64,000 nt of DNA from JAZKFT01 sp965246935 (lineage in GTDB: Bacteria; Bacteroidota; Bacteroidia; Chitinophagales; Chitinophagaceae): positions 62,001-126,000 of the forward strand of contig CBDFGC010000004.1 in assembly GCA_965246935.1 (NCBI GenBank), in the 5' to 3' direction. Below the pieces are notes generated by a model that was given only the letters and a program-made list of their open reading frames with translations, ran no database searches and was not told the DNA's origin. The position numbers and the translations under genes are program-made. Positions 54,130-62,703 of this stretch are shown piece by piece; positions within the stretch are counted from its first letter, which is position 1, and every line of letters begins with the position of its first letter.

Positions 54130-56616
54130 TTATCCTTCTGGTGTTGGTATATCCTGGTTGTTATCTTTTTCTTTTTTAAACTCCAGTTTGCCGAATTTCC
54201 AGGTAAAGTTCAGGCCGATAGAGCGGAATGGAATGCTACGCAGGCTATTGGTTGTAAAATTAGTTCCATACAAAATAGTAGACTGGTTTACGTATTCATT
54301 GAAAAAGTTGGTGGCCACTAAGGCCAGGCTGCCTTTCTTATTCCAGAATTGTTTACGCAGGGCAAAGCTATAGGTTGTAAAAGAAGGATATTTCCCTTGC
54401 AACTCATTGCGTGCCGAATTGAAGTTGCCAAAGAATTCACTAACCAGTGTTTTTGTGAATTCGTAAGTCATATTAATGTTAGCCCGGTAATTAAAACTGG
54501 TTGGGTTACTTCCCGGATCAATGCCGTTAATAATATGTCTTCTGAAAAAGAACAGATTGGTTCTGATACTAAATTTCTGGGTTGGGTGCAAATCAGCAAA
54601 CAGACTGACACCCATATTTTTTTCTGATCCGATATTTTCCCTGGTGCTTACAGATGCATTTGTATAAGTTGAATCACCTATCCTGATGGATGAGTAAAAG
54701 GTAACATACGGCTGAATATCGTGCCTGTTAACACGGTAAAATACAGTAGCCATAAAGGAGCCAAAACTACCAAAATCATGACTGTAAGAAAGTTCGTACC
54801 GGCTACCGAGTTCCGGTAAAAGATAAGGGTTACCGGCTGTAATATTTTTAGGATCAGTCGTATTAATGAAAGGGTTCAGATCACCATAATCAGGACGTTC
54901 AATACGTTTTGAATAACTGATTTTAACACTTTGATTTTCGTTTATTTTTCTTAACAAATAAACAGATGGCACCAGTGTGTTATAACCTGGATTTGTAACC
55001 TGTTGTTGTGCATTGGAATAAAAGGAATTAATTTCTGTACGCTCATACCGGGTACCAATTTTTGTATCGAACCAGTTGCTTACCGGTAAACTTACTTCAG
55101 CATACAAGGCATATACTTTTTGGTGATAAGAAAGGTTATTTGATACACTGGTATCGTACAGATAATTTTTAGTAAAGGGGCTAAAGGCATACACATCTGC
55201 ATTACTGATAATATCGTTATACGTAATCCTTCCGCCTATGCCCATGATTACCTCTTTATTCAAAGGTTGCGTATAATCAATGGATAATTGCGTTTCGCGT
55301 TCCTTACCCATATTGAAATTGTTGATACCGTAGTAAACAGAATCCTGTGGCAGCAACGACTGGAAGTTATTAGCCCGGTTGTCCCGGTTTCCGATGCTGG
55401 TATTGGCACTTATTTCCAGCGACTGATCTTCTTTTGCAAATGTTCTTTTATAACCAAGACTGGCATCTACCGAATGAAAATCAGAATGATTAGTAAGGTT
55501 ATTCGTTGTAAAAATATCGGACAGGATACTTCCGCTGGTCGTTGTTTTTGTTTGTTGCTGCTGGTTGATAGCGCTGCTACCCGAACCGCCAAATGTGTTG
55601 TAGCTGACATTACCGGAGAAGCTATTGTTTTTTTTCACGGTCCAGTCGAAACCTACACCCGATTCAATACCATGCCTGTTGAACCGGTTGATACCATTTT
55701 GGGTAAATAATACGCTTTGGTTGATACTATTATTTATTGAATTGCGGTCGGAACGGGAAGGTGTATTTACAGCAATTCTTGTATTCCCACTTACAAAAGC
55801 ATTCAGGCCCAAATTTCCCTGCCGCATAGTAAGGTTCAGTGAGCCGTTTTCCATACGGGTGCCTGCGGTAAGTGATACATTGCCATTAATGCCTTTTATT
55901 TTTGTCTGTTTCAGGATAATATTAATGATACCACCCATTCCTTGTGCATCATATTTAGCGCCGGGGTTAGTAATTACTTCAATGCTTTTTATCTGGCTGG
56001 CGGGTATAGATTGCAATACATCGGCAACGTTGCTTCCGAAAGCCGATGACGGTCTGCCATTTATTAAAAACCGGATGCCACCGGTACCTGCCAATTCTAC
56101 ATTTCCGTCAGGGTCAACCGAAACCTGTGGTATTTTTTTCAGCACATCCGTTGCCACACCACTTTGGGAAGTAAGGTCCGCTTCTGCATTAAAAACCATC
56201 TTGTCTATCCGGTTATCAATTAATTTTTGCTTTGCAGTAACAACTACGCCTTGAAGTGAATTGTTATTGTTTTGTAAAGAAATTGTTCCTAAAGATATGG
56301 CCGCCTGTTTTTTACTAATTACAATATTATTTAACAGGTTCGTTTTATACCCGATAAACTCAATGGAAACTTTGTAAACACCCATATTTAGCCCCTGTAT
56401 TTTAAAATTGCCCAGGCTATCACTCGTAGCACCGGTAATTACGCTATTGTTATAGATAGCGACTATTGTAATGGTAGCATATTCAACAGGTATCCTCGTT
56501 GTTGAATCAATCACTTTACCGGTGATTTTACCAGGGCCATCTAATTTGTTGAAGTCTTGTGCTCTTAATAACAGGGAGACTAACGAAAGTGAAATCAGTA
56601 ATAAAAATTTGCGCAT
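54130..56616 (-). CDS. TonB-dependent-receptor-like outer membrane beta-barrel protein
   Basis: 828 residues with a signal peptide (ends LLRAQ). A carboxypeptidase-regulatory-like domain (about 30-115: KITGKVIDSTTRIPVEYATI) is followed by a plug domain (about 125-225: DVLKKIPQVSVDPDGNVELAG, VITNPGAKYDAQG) and a large barrel of the OMP_b-brl_3 type. No TonB box is obvious. Such proteins import large or scarce substrates. It converges with the peroxidase gene, with only 36 bases between the stops. Confidence 0.88.
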   Translation of the reverse strand: MRKFLLLISLSLVSLLLRAQDFNKLDGPGKITGKVIDSTTRIPVEYATITIVAIYNNSVITGATSDSLGNFKIQGLNMGVYKVSIEFIGYKTNLLNNIVISKKQAAISLGTISLQNNNNSLQGVVVTAKQKLIDNRIDKMVFNAEADLTSQSGVATDVLKKIPQVSVDPDGNVELAGTGGIRFLINGRPSSAFGSNVADVLQSIPASQIKSIEVITNPGAKYDAQGMGGIINIILKQTKIKGINGNVSLTAGTRMENGSLNLTMRQGNLGLNAFVSGNTRIAVNTPSRSDRNSINNSINQSVLFTQNGINRFNRHGIESGVGFDWTVKKNNSFSGNVSYNTFGGSGSSAINQQQQTKTTTSGSILSDIFTTNNLTNHSDFHSVDASLGYKRTFAKEDQSLEISANTSIGNRDNRANNFQSLLPQDSVYYGINNFNMGKERETQLSIDYTQPLNKEVIMGIGGRITYNDIISNADVYAFSPFTKNYLYDTSVSNNLSYHQKVYALYAEVSLPVSNWFDTKIGTRYERTEINSFYSNAQQQVTNPGYNTLVPSVYLLRKINENQSVKISYSKRIERPDYGDLNPFINTTDPKNITAGNPYLLPELGSRYELSYSHDFGSFGSFMATVFYRVNRHDIQPYVTFYSSIRIGDSTYTNASVSTRENIGSEKNMGVSLFADLHPTQKFSIRTNLFFFRRHIINGIDPGSNPTSFNYRANINMTYEFTKTLVSEFFGNFNSARNELQGKYPSFTTYSFALRKQFWNKKGSLALVATNFFNEYVNQSTILYGTNFTTNSLRSIPFRSIGLNFTWKFGKLEFKKEKDNNQDIPTPEG

Positions 56617-57089
56617 CAGCTTTTATAAAAAATAATAAGCCGCAAATTTCTAACTCAATGCTGTGCAAAAACTGTTTAAAGATTGAATTGTTTCTGAAGT
56701 TGTCTACCAGGCACCCACCATTTCATTCATTTCATTCAATTAGTATATAAAGTGAGTAACGCTGTAGTATGTCTTTTTTGCATTTCATCGGTAATAAGAA
56801 AAATCATTTCACCTTGCTGCATTATCTGAACCTGATTGCTACTGAATACAATATAAAGCAGTCAAAAATTTACACGTTACCTTTTCTAAACTAAAATGGC
56901 TGTGTAAGTTTCGTCATTAATATTTAGTGTACTGTAACATAAATTATTTTAGAAGTTACCCCGGCTTTTGTCTTCACATGCCGGAATGTGGAAGTTTAAT
57001 TTATTTATATTACAGCGTATTCAGGCATCTTTACGTACGAACGTTAACCACATCATTTATTCACGGCTGATCGCTGATAACCAATAGAC
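56617..57089. other. Gene-free 473-base stretch
   Basis: A/T-rich, between divergent receptor and DUF2461 genes. It holds a CCGGC/GCCGG hairpin near 56960-56990 and repeated CATTTCATTC words (56723-56740). Nothing gene-like. Confidence 0.4.
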
Positions 57090-57758
57090 ATGCTGCAAAA
57101 AGAAACCCTGAAGTTTTTAAAAGACCTGAAGAAAAATAACAACAAACCCTGGTTTGAGGAACATCGCAAAGCATACGAAGCTGCTAAATCCGACTTTGAA
57201 AAACTGACTGTTACCGTATTGAAGACAACGGCTTCGTTCGATACCACCGTTGCCAACCTGCAGCCCAAAGATTGCCTGTTCCGCATTAACCGGGATGTAC
57301 GTTTTGCCAAAGACAAAAGCCCTTACAAAACCAACTTTGGCATGGGTATATCCAAAGGCGGAAAGAAAGCCGTGAGTGCAGGCTATTACCTGCATTGTGA
57401 ACCGGGTGAGGCATTTGTGGGCGGCGGGATGTGGATGCCCATGCCGCCCGAATTAAAAAAACTGCGGCAGGAAATTGATTACCATTGGGATGAATTTAGT
57501 CAAATTATTACCAGCAAAAAGTTTAAAACTGCTTACGGTGATCTGGAAAAAACAGCAGAGTATAGCCTGAGCCGTCCACCAAAAGGGTATGATGAAAGCA
57601 ACCCGGCCATTGCGTATTTAAAACTGAAAAGTTTTTTAGGCTTACGAAAGCTAACGGATGAGGAATTGCAAAGTGATAAATTAGTAAAAATAGTAACGAC
57701 TTCGTTTGAGGCACTCAAGCCATTGCTTGATTTTATGAACAGGGCAATAGAAGGATAG
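57090..57758 (+). CDS. DUF2461 family protein
   Basis: 222 residues, normal length. The family pattern is complete: FLKDLKKNNNKPWFEEHRKAYE near the start, RINRDVRFAKDKSPYKTNFG in the middle and GGGMWMP after it. The biochemical role of DUF2461 (TIGR02453) is not known. No signal peptide. The gene ends just before a long inverted repeat and converges with asd. Confidence 0.9.
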   Translation: MLQKETLKFLKDLKKNNNKPWFEEHRKAYEAAKSDFEKLTVTVLKTTASFDTTVANLQPKDCLFRINRDVRFAKDKSPYKTNFGMGISKGGKKAVSAGYYLHCEPGEAFVGGGMWMPMPPELKKLRQEIDYHWDEFSQIITSKKFKTAYGDLEKTAEYSLSRPPKGYDESNPAIAYLKLKSFLGLRKLTDEELQSDKLVKIVTTSFEALKPLLDFMNRAIEG

Positions 57759-57887
57759 AAGCCGGAAAACTCGCAATATGCAATGGACAATAAGCAAAAG
57801 CGTAAGAGCAAAATGGATATGAAAAGGAAACTGCCCGTTTGCAAATTGCTGCTTTTCAAATTGCCGATTGCTGACATCTCCGCCAAT

Positions 57888-57948
57888 AAGGACGGCATCG
57901 CTGCACCATTCCTTATGTTTACAATTCAGGAAAAGCGATGCCGTCCTT
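57888..57948. repeat. Perfect 15-base inverted repeat between convergent DUF2461 and asd genes
   Basis: AAGGACGGCATCGCT (57888-57902) and its exact complement (57934-57948) flank 31 bases, with an inner TTCCT/AGGAA stem. It is longer than a usual terminator and has a weak T-tract. It lies just past the asd stop. Confidence 0.7.
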
Positions 57949-57967
57949 TGTACCTGCCGTCCTGCGG

Positions 57968-58960
57968 CTATCCCAACAGCCCTTTTTGCAGTAAATACTC
58001 AGCAATCTGAACGGCATTGGTGGCAGCACCTTTGCGCAGGTTATCGCTTACTACCCAGCAGTTCAGTGTATTCGGCTGGGTTTCATCCCGGCGGATACGG
58101 CCTACAAACGTGTCGTCTTTATCATATGCATGTAGCGGCATTGGGTAAATGGCATTTGCCACATCGTCCTGTACAACCAGGCCCGGTGAATCCGACAAAA
58201 GCTGCCTTACTTCTTCCAGTACAAAATCAGTTAAAAACTCAATATTCAGGCTTTCGCTGTGGCCGCCCATTACCGGCACCCGAACAGTAGTAGCCGTCAC
58301 TTTTACGCTATCATCGCCCATAATCTTTTTGGTTTCGTTCACCATTTTCATCTCTTCTTTGGTGTAGCCATTTTCTAAAAACACATCAATCTGCGGAATA
58401 AGGTTCAGGTCTATGGGATGTTTGTAAGCCATTTCACCGCTTACGCCGTTACGTTCATTCATCAGTTGATCAACCGCTTTTTTGCCGGTACCGGTTACGC
58501 TTTGGTACGTGCTTACCACTACCCTTTTGATACCGTATTTTTTATGCAGCGGCTGCAATACCAATACCATTTGTATAGTACTGCAATTGGGGTTGGCTAT
58601 AATTTTATCTTCCGCTGTTAATACGTCTGCATTTACTTCGGGTACTACCAGTTTTTTAGTTGCATCCATGCGCCAGGCACTGGAGTTATCAATTACCGTA
58701 ATTCCGGCTTCGGCAAATTTGGGCGCCCATTCCGTGGAGGTGCTGCCACCGGCAGAAAAAATAGCAACAGCCGGTTTTGCATTAATGGCATCCTGCATAC
58801 TTATTACTTTGTACTTGTTGCCTTTAAATCCTATTTCCTTACCTACCGATTTTTCGGAAGCTACCGGCAACAGTTCCGTTATCGGGAAATTACGTTCGGC
58901 TAATACCTGTAACATTTTGGTGCCTACCAGGCCGGTGGCACCTACGACGGCTACTTTCAT
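57968..58960 (-). CDS. asd: Aspartate-semialdehyde dehydrogenase
   Basis: 330 residues. It reduces aspartyl phosphate to aspartate semialdehyde, the branch point to Lys, Met, Thr and Ile. NADP-binding GATGLVG at 8-14, catalytic Cys126 in NPNCST, and the substrate site around GGHSESLNIEF and RIRRDE are intact. The gene is preceded by a Thr-rich leader ORF and a terminator, which indicates attenuation control (see that entry). Upstream is the Rpn nuclease gene. Confidence 0.96.
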   Translation of the reverse strand: MKVAVVGATGLVGTKMLQVLAERNFPITELLPVASEKSVGKEIGFKGNKYKVISMQDAINAKPAVAIFSAGGSTSTEWAPKFAEAGITVIDNSSAWRMDATKKLVVPEVNADVLTAEDKIIANPNCSTIQMVLVLQPLHKKYGIKRVVVSTYQSVTGTGKKAVDQLMNERNGVSGEMAYKHPIDLNLIPQIDVFLENGYTKEEMKMVNETKKIMGDDSVKVTATTVRVPVMGGHSESLNIEFLTDFVLEEVRQLLSDSPGLVVQDDVANAIYPMPLHAYDKDDTFVGRIRRDETQPNTLNCWVVSDNLRKGAATNAVQIAEYLLQKGLLG

Positions 58961-58983
58961 TTTTTTGTAAATGGTGATGGTGT

Positions 58984-59017
58984 AAAATAAAAATGCCTCC
59001 CGTTTTGTGCGGAAGGC
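58984..59017 (-). terminator. Attenuator-type terminator before asd
   Basis: On the minus strand GCCTTCCG and CGGGAGGC form an eight-pair stem (58995-59002 with 59010-59017, one T-G pair) around a seven-base loop, followed by a T-rich tract (58984-58994). It lies 23 bases before the asd start and after the leader ORF. Confidence 0.75.
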
Positions 59018-59044
59018 GAATGCGTTTTCAGAAAACAGTTATCA

Positions 59045-59110
59045 TCAGCAACGCAAAACACCTCCGCTGGTGGCGATGGTCTTTATGCACTTGGTGGTGG
59101 TTGTCTTCAT
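59045..59110 (-). CDS. Threonine-rich leader peptide of asd attenuator
   Basis: 21-residue ORF (MKTTTTKCIKTIATS...): six Thr, two Ile and three Lys codons, with Thr3-6 in a row. Thr and Ile are end-products of the pathway that Asd feeds, as in thrL of E. coli. It ends 27 bases before the terminator hairpin. Stalling at Thr codons would prevent the terminator and allow asd expression. A TTTG/TATATTCG promoter-like pair lies just upstream, so the transcript may start at or near the ATG. The leader identity is inference from content and position. Confidence 0.75.
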   Translation of the reverse strand: MKTTTTKCIKTIATSGGVLRC

Positions 59111-59117
59111 TGTGTGG

Positions 59118-59146
59118 CGAATATAGGGGGAATTGTTAGAAGCAAA
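59118..59146 (-). promoter_or_regulatory. Candidate asd leader promoter
   Basis: On the minus strand TTTG (59143-59146) and TATATTCG (59118-59125) are 17 bases apart, close to the Bacteroidota TTTG-N(17-21)-TAnnTTTG consensus with one mismatch. The implied start lies within a few bases of the leader ATG (59110). Confidence 0.35.
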
Positions 59147-59166
59147 AAAGCTATTGAACACGGCGG

Positions 59167-60063
59167 TTACAACTTTTCTATTTCTTCAATGGAGAGCTTG
59201 GTTGTTTTTGCAATAAACTCGTTTGATAATCCTTCTTTTTTTAAAGCCAAAGCTATTGCAGCAGCTTCTTCGCCCCTAACCTCCTTCCTACCTTCTTCTC
59301 TGCCTTCTTCCCTTCCTCTTAGTTTCGCATGCTCCATTACGCTATAATCGTCCCACTTGCGCTTCATGCCTGTGTCGTATTTCATAGTTTCCTCCTTTGT
59401 CATGTTGGTATACTCAGCTATACTAAATAGCTTTTTAAAAATAGGTTTACGAAGATAAGTCGGCAACTTTTTCATGGTGCTGAGGTGCTTAAGCACGTAT
59501 AACCATTTGTCAAGTCCGGTCTCCAATGCATCTTCTTTCTTTGTAAAATTATACAATTCAATGTAGGTATAGCCTAGCTTTTCATAAAAAATCTTACCGC
59601 TGCCACGGTCACATAATGCAATATCATGCAGGTAAGAGCCGTCTTCCTTACCGTCCAGTGTAAAGCCATCCAGCAAAGCCACAAGGTAAACCTCTTTTAG
59701 GTTATATGCCCATTTGTTCCGGTTGCCTCTGGGTGCCTGCCCACTGATGAGGCGGCTGGTATAAAACAAGGCACGTTCTTTAAAAAACTGCTGGCTACTA
59801 CGCTGTATTTCTATGATGAACTGCTCGCCCTTATCACCGGTACACATGAGATCAAATATGGCCCCGCCCTCTTTTTTTGAATCACCGGGATAGTCTGTTT
59901 TACCATAGGTAAGGTCAGTAATCATTTTACGGCCCCGGAACACTTCATTTAAAAAATCAATAAGCAAATCTCTATTTAGTTCAGAACCAAAGATTTTTTT
60001 GAAGGCAAAATCAACCAGCGGGTCAATGTATTTGCCAATAGTAGGGTATTTTGGAATGAGCAT
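59167..60063 (-). CDS. Rpn/PD-(D/E)XK nuclease family transposase-like protein
   Basis: 298 residues. The nuclease core has Asp71 in IFDLMCTGDKG and Glu85-x-Gln87 in IIEIQ, with an upstream IDPLVDFAFKKIFG. The C-terminal half has a charged GREEGREEGRKEVRGEE stretch and ends in a short helix-turn EEIEKL. Rpn (PDDEXK_2) proteins promote DNA recombination and may be mobile. It sits just upstream of the asd leader on the same strand, with no terminal repeats visible. Confidence 0.85.
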   Translation of the reverse strand: MLIPKYPTIGKYIDPLVDFAFKKIFGSELNRDLLIDFLNEVFRGRKMITDLTYGKTDYPGDSKKEGGAIFDLMCTGDKGEQFIIEIQRSSQQFFKERALFYTSRLISGQAPRGNRNKWAYNLKEVYLVALLDGFTLDGKEDGSYLHDIALCDRGSGKIFYEKLGYTYIELYNFTKKEDALETGLDKWLYVLKHLSTMKKLPTYLRKPIFKKLFSIAEYTNMTKEETMKYDTGMKRKWDDYSVMEHAKLRGREEGREEGRKEVRGEEAAAIALALKKEGLSNEFIAKTTKLSIEEIEKL

Positions 60064-60189
60064 GGGCTGTGACGACTGGATTTACGTTTTTACTGTAAAA
60101 ATGATGGGGTGCATTAGATGGTCTGCCATAAAAATCGTTTTCACAAATATAATTTTAATTCTCCTACTTTGTTGGCTATAACGGACACT

Positions 60190-61896
60190 ATGAAAGTGCT
60201 TCACACATTCCTGTTTGTTTTCATTACCTGCCTGGTAAGTGCGCAAAGCCGTTATGCTGTTGTAATCCACGAAATAATGGCCGACCCTACACCGCAAATT
60301 GGACTACCAAACAGCGAATGGATTGAATTGAGAAACACCACTGCAGCCGCTATTAACCTGAACGGATGGCGTATCGGCGATGCTACCGGATTAAGCGGCC
60401 CAATGACTAATTTTATGTTGCAGCCCGATAGCTGTGTATTGGTTTGCACTGCCTCTGCGGTAGCGGCATTAGCGGTATTTGGCAACACCATCAGCGTTAC
60501 CTCTTTTCCTTCTTTGGACAATGCCGGCAAGCTGCTTTACCTGCGGGCGCCCAATGGCGTTACCATCCATGCAGTGGAATATAATATCAGCTGGTATGCC
60601 AATGAGGTAAAGGCAGACGGCGGCTGGACACTGGAAATGATCGACCCTAAAAATCCGTGCAGCGGTGCTAATAACTGGAAAGCAAGTATTGATGTAAAAG
60701 GTGGTACACCGGGCAGGCCAAATTCCATCAATAGAATCAATACAGATGCAACAGCCCCCAAATTACTGCGGGCGTTTGCCACGGACGCATTCAATTGTGT
60801 CTTATATTTCGATGAGCCGTTGGATAGCCTCAAAGCCGCTACAGCCGCTAATTACAGCATTAGCAATGGTATTGGCACGCCGGCTGCGGCAGTTGCTATT
60901 GCACCCTTGTACAACCAGGTAAGTCTTCGGGTAAACAACGCTTTGGCAGCCAATCAGATGTGCACCGTTACCGCTACAACTGTTACTGATTGCTCCGGTA
61001 ATGTTATTGGCAGTGCGAACACTACTAAGGTTGGATTAGCAACCGTACCGGACACGATGGACATCATTATTAATGAAATACTGTTTAATCCCAAACCGGG
61101 TGGTGTTGACTATGTAGAATTTTATAACCGAAGCAATAAAATCATTAACCTGAAAAATATATTGCTCACTAACCGCAGCAGCACCGGCACATTGGGAACG
61201 CTTAAAAGTCTGACAGCGGACAATTACCTTTTCTTTCCCGGCGATTATATAGCAGCCACTGAAAACACGGCCATTGTAAAAAGCCAATACATAGCAAAAA
61301 ATCCGGATGCATTTACAGAAATAAGTTCCATGCCATCGTACCCGGATGATAAAGGCACCGTGGTTTTACTGGACAATACCGGCAAGCTGATAGATGAACT
61401 GCATTATGATGAAAAATGGCATTTTGCACTCATTGATAATGCGGAAGGTATTTCATTGGAGCGTATCAATTTTAATAAACCTACCAACGATGCCAGCAAC
61501 TGGAGCAGTGCTGCCTCTACGGCTGGCTATGGCACGCCCGGCTACCAGAACAGCCAGTTGGGTAAACCGGTGCAACAGGATGGGCAGGTAAAAATTTCAC
61601 CGGAAATCTTCAGCCCCGACAATGATGGATTTGACGATTTTGCCTTTTTAAATTTTAAATTTCCACAGGCGGGATATGTAGCTAATATTACGGTGTACGA
61701 TGCTGCCGGGCGAATGATAAAAGTGCTGCAACGCAATGTTACCTGCGCTGCAGAAGGCAGCTTTCGCTGGGACGGCCTGAATGATAAACTTCAAAAAGTA
61801 CCGGTCGGCATTTATATTATTGTTACAGAAATTTTTAATCTGAAAGGGCAAAAAAGCAATTTTAAAAATACCGTGGTGGTTGCAAGGAAATTTTAA
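60190..61896 (+). CDS. Secreted lamin-tail-domain protein with gliding-type C-terminus
   Basis: 568 residues from the ATG at 60190 (the frame is open from 60118, but the signal peptide begins at this ATG). Signal ends SAQS. A lamin-tail domain (about 15-140: VVIHEIMADP, NSEWIELRN, LNGWRIGD), an Ig-like part (about 185-280) and a second lamin-tail domain (about 290-460: IIINEILFNP, DYVEFYNRS) follow. The end (EIFSPDNDGFDDFAFL ... VPVGIYIIV) is the CHU/gliding-type C-terminal domain used for T9SS export. Probably a surface protein; the role is unknown. Confidence 0.85.
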   Translation: MKVLHTFLFVFITCLVSAQSRYAVVIHEIMADPTPQIGLPNSEWIELRNTTAAAINLNGWRIGDATGLSGPMTNFMLQPDSCVLVCTASAVAALAVFGNTISVTSFPSLDNAGKLLYLRAPNGVTIHAVEYNISWYANEVKADGGWTLEMIDPKNPCSGANNWKASIDVKGGTPGRPNSINRINTDATAPKLLRAFATDAFNCVLYFDEPLDSLKAATAANYSISNGIGTPAAAVAIAPLYNQVSLRVNNALAANQMCTVTATTVTDCSGNVIGSANTTKVGLATVPDTMDIIINEILFNPKPGGVDYVEFYNRSNKIINLKNILLTNRSSTGTLGTLKSLTADNYLFFPGDYIAATENTAIVKSQYIAKNPDAFTEISSMPSYPDDKGTVVLLDNTGKLIDELHYDEKWHFALIDNAEGISLERINFNKPTNDASNWSSAASTAGYGTPGYQNSQLGKPVQQDGQVKISPEIFSPDNDGFDDFAFLNFKFPQAGYVANITVYDAAGRMIKVLQRNVTCAAEGSFRWDGLNDKLQKVPVGIYIIVTEIFNLKGQKSNFKNTVVVARKF

Positions 61897-61899
61897 AGT

Positions 61900-62096
61900 G
61901 TTAAACCATAAGTGTTCGAAACGTTTATCATGTGTAATTTTTTGTAGGAACACACCTAACGGCGTGTTCTGAAATGGCTGAAAGGCTGATGTTGCAATGA
62001 AACCTGCCTTCTTGCCGAACGTGCCGCAAGGCACGTTCCTACAAAAACCGTAATAAAGAGGACTTTTCAGTATGTTTCGAACACCTATGGTTTTAC
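61900..62096. repeat. 197-base element with long inverted ends, sharing ends with 14017-14267
   Basis: Outer arms of 23 bases (61900-61922 and 62074-62096) are complementary with two mismatches and contain CCATAAGTGTTCGAAAC. The core ATAAGTGTTCGAAAC is the end motif of the element at 14017-14267. Inside, a second inverted repeat TTTTTGTAGGAAC / GTTCCTACAAAAA (about 61935-62048) and two smaller stems (GAACACACC.., AACGTGCCGCAAGGCACGTT) are nested. No ORF is supported. Confidence 0.8.
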
Positions 62097-62139
62097 CCTT
62101 GCCATCTATATTGTTGCGGTCGGAGCCGGGATTATCACT

Positions 62140-62514
62140 TCAGGGTAAAGACCCTGTATAAAATAAAACATATATTTTAGGAAGAAAAATAATACAGGCT
62201 GCAGTTAAACTAATGAGAGATGCAAATAATACGGCTCCTGCTGCTACATCCTTTACCCACCTTACATTGTCATGCCGGCCGGGGTGCAGGTGGTCAACCA
62301 GCTTTTCGATAGCTGAGTTCGTCATTTCCAGGCAAAGCACCAGTGCCATACAAACTAAAATAATCAGCCATTCTATAGCAGTTATTTTTAATACAAAACC
62401 ACCTGTAGCCGCCACCAAAGCTGTACCAGCCTGAAGCTGGCCATTTTTTTCGGTCTTAAAAAAAAGCCACAGCCCCAATAAGGCATATCGCAGACTTCTA
62501 TAAAATCGTTTCAT
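62140..62514 (-). CDS. Diacylglycerol/undecaprenol kinase family protein
   Basis: 124 residues, typical for prokaryotic DAGK. Three membrane helices, the catalytic loop EMTNSAIEKLVD and VKDVAAGAVL are intact. It phosphorylates diacylglycerol or undecaprenol in the membrane for lipid recycling. The start MKRFYRSLRYALLG is standard. It is flanked by the repeat element on the downstream side and an SDR gene upstream. Confidence 0.9.
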   Translation of the reverse strand: MKRFYRSLRYALLGLWLFFKTEKNGQLQAGTALVAATGGFVLKITAIEWLIILVCMALVLCLEMTNSAIEKLVDHLHPGRHDNVRWVKDVAAGAVLFASLISLTAACIIFLPKIYVLFYTGSLP

Positions 62515-62703
62515 GCAGCAAAGCTATCGTTCCCTTTTAGTAATTAACAGTCAGCTCAATTCAATCCATTTTTAAAATCCGGTTGATCACTACTGTATAA
62601 AAGCATTTCCATAGCTGTTGAAAATTGCAAACAGGTTCAGCCAAAAACAATTATATGCCAGCCGGCATATAACTGCTGTAATGTTTAATAAAGATGCCTG
62701 TAT

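Noticed and set aside
61648..62034. Minus-strand ORF opposite the lamin-tail gene end and repeat
   Set aside because: It is the shadow of the real plus-strand gene and the repeat element.
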